Origin: CAVUAN01 sp963739435
GTDB taxonomy: Bacteria > Acidobacteriota > Thermoanaerobaculia > UBA5066 > Gp7-AA6
Reading direction: 5' to 3'
DNA: 18,392 nucleotides
Assembly: GCA_963739435.1 (NCBI GenBank)
Contig: CAVUAN010000028.1
Location: 1-18,392 of the forward strand
The translations under genes and the position numbers were made by a program. Below the pieces are notes generated by a model. The model saw only the letters and a list, made by a program, of their open reading frames with translations, made no database searches and was not told the DNA's origin. Below are positions 17,535-18,392 of the stretch, in pieces (positions within the stretch are counted from its first letter, which is position 1; each line of letters opens with the position of its first letter).

Positions 17535-18337
17535 ATGCAGAAGCGGAGACTGGGACGCAGCAACCTGGAAGTCTCGGCCGTCGGCCTCGGCTGTATGGGC
17601 ATGAGCTTCGGCCTGGGCCCGGCCGGCGATAAGCAGGAGATGATCGCTTTGATCCGGGCGGCCGTGGAGCGCGGCGTGACGTTTTTCGACACGGCCGAGG
17701 TCTACGGCCCGTTCACGAACGAGGAGCTCGTGGGCGAAGCGCTGGAGCCCTTCAAGGGGCGCGTCGTCATCGCCACGAAGTTCGGGTTCGCTCCCGATCC
17801 GAAGGGCGGGCCGGGATGGTCGGTCCTCGACAGCCGGCCGGAGCACATCAAGGGATCAACGCCATCGATCTCTTCTACCAGCACCGCGTCGACGACGCCG
17901 TGCCAATCGAAGAGGTCGCGGGAGCCGTGAAGGACCTGATCCGCGAAGGAAAGGTCAGGCACTTCGGCCTCTCCGAAGCGGGCGCCACGACGATCCGCCG
18001 CGCGCACGCCGTCCAGCCGGTCACGGCCCTCCAGAGCGAATACTCGCTCTGGTGGCGGGAGCCCGAAGCGGAGGTGCTGCCGACGCTCGAGGAGCTCGGG
18101 ATTGGTTTTGTGCCCTTCAGCCCGCTCGGCAAGGGCTTCCTCACGGGAAAGATCGACGAGACGACGACCTTCGACAAATCCGACTTTCGCAACGTCGTGC
18201 CGCGCTTCACGCCGGAGGCGCGCAAGGCGAACCTGGGCTTCGTGGACGTGCTTCGCGGCATGGCGGAGCGGAAGAAGACCACGCCCGCCCGCATCGCGCT
18301 CGTCTGGCTACTCGCCCAAAAGCCGGCGAGCCCCTGA
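17535..18337 (+). pseudogene. Aldo/keto reductase, copy 2 (internal 31-base deletion and missing 3' end)
   Basis: Paralogue of the reductase at 2250, with about 92% identical residues over the first ~105 positions by eye. The tetrad regions FFDTAEVYG, IATKFGFAP and LFYQHRVDD are kept. Near 17853 the segment equivalent to RQVAEASLKRLR is cut: 31 bases are missing relative to copy 1, which shifts the frame, and the correct reading resumes at NAIDLFYQHRV. At the 3' end, similarity stops after LLAQKP (about 18325) and a TGA follows at 18335-18337. The last ~50 residues, including the cofactor-binding PIPGTRK segment, are therefore absent. Both defects go beyond a one-base read error. If the deletion were an assembly slip, the missing C-terminus would still make an active enzyme unlikely. 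Confidence 0.8.
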
Positions 18338-18343
18338 CCGACG

Positions 18344-18392
18344 CTAGAAGATCCAGCGGTACCCGAGATACCAGGCCGTCGCAATGTGGATG
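18344..18392 (-). CDS. C-terminal end of an unidentified minus-strand gene (partial)
   Basis: Read on the minus strand, the last bases encode IHIATAWYLGYRWIF followed by TAG (18344-18346). A terminal Phe preceded by alternating aromatic and hydrophobic residues is the signature of the last strand of outer-membrane beta-barrels. Only 15 codons are in the window, so this is suggestive only. The gene would converge on the truncated reductase, six bases away. Confidence 0.35.
   Translation of the reverse strand, partial: IHIATAWYLGYRWIF

Noticed and set aside
1..18392. Mobile element as cause of the duplicated reductase
   Set aside because: No transposase, terminal inverted repeats, integrase or tRNA attachment site was seen near either copy, so transposition is not supported.

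Overview
The window is very GC-rich and densely coded. It resembles the genome of a soil or environmental Acidobacteriota, possibly near the Thermoanaerobaculia. That placement is an inference from gene style: a Ser/Thr kinase fused through one membrane helix to a PD40/TolB-type propeller, a secreted amidohydrolase with a propeller front end, and a C-terminal domain of the 'FYTLPPCRVLDTRNP...ILDVNGYF' type. No rRNA, tRNA, CRISPR array or insertion sequence is visible.

Layout. From 176 to 3684 (+) lie a secreted glycoside hydrolase family 44 enzyme, an aldo/keto reductase and a short NAD(P)-binding protein, closely spaced like an operon. From 3786 to 11045 (-) lie, in transcription order, a receptor-like Ser/Thr kinase, an MTH1187/UPF0045 thiamine-binding protein, a TMTC-like multi-span TPR glycosyltransferase and an LTA-synthase-type membrane phosphotransferase. 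From 11133 to 13827 is a lipid-acylation cassette: an acyl carrier protein and an LPLAT-like acyltransferase (+) facing a fatty-acyl-AMP-ligase-like adenylating enzyme (-), with convergent overlapping ends. From 13938 to 17346 (+) is a secreted propeller-amidohydrolase. From 17535 to 18337 (+) is a second, damaged copy of the aldo/keto reductase. The last bases hold the apparent C-terminal end of a minus-strand gene, possibly an outer-membrane barrel.

Reading quality. Several genes carry single-base frameshifts: GH44 six, aldo/keto reductase copy 1 two, the LTA-synthase-like gene four, the kinase about four and the amidohydrolase one. The TPR protein, thiamine-binding protein, ACP, acyltransferase and adenylating enzyme are intact. 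I treat single-base shifts as probable read or assembly errors and keep those genes as CDS spanning the full extent. Aldo/keto reductase copy 2 has a 31-base deletion and a lost 3' end, so I call it a pseudogene.

How the genes may work together. The most coherent unit is the acyl-activation, acyl-carrier and acyl-transfer set at 11133-13827, which could load a fatty acid on the dedicated ACP and pass it to an unknown acceptor. The TMTC-like enzyme and the LTA-synthase-like enzyme both belong to families that decorate extracytoplasmic targets (glycosylation, phosphoglycerol transfer). The kinase may sense or signal for this surface-modification neighbourhood, but nothing in the sequence proves the link.
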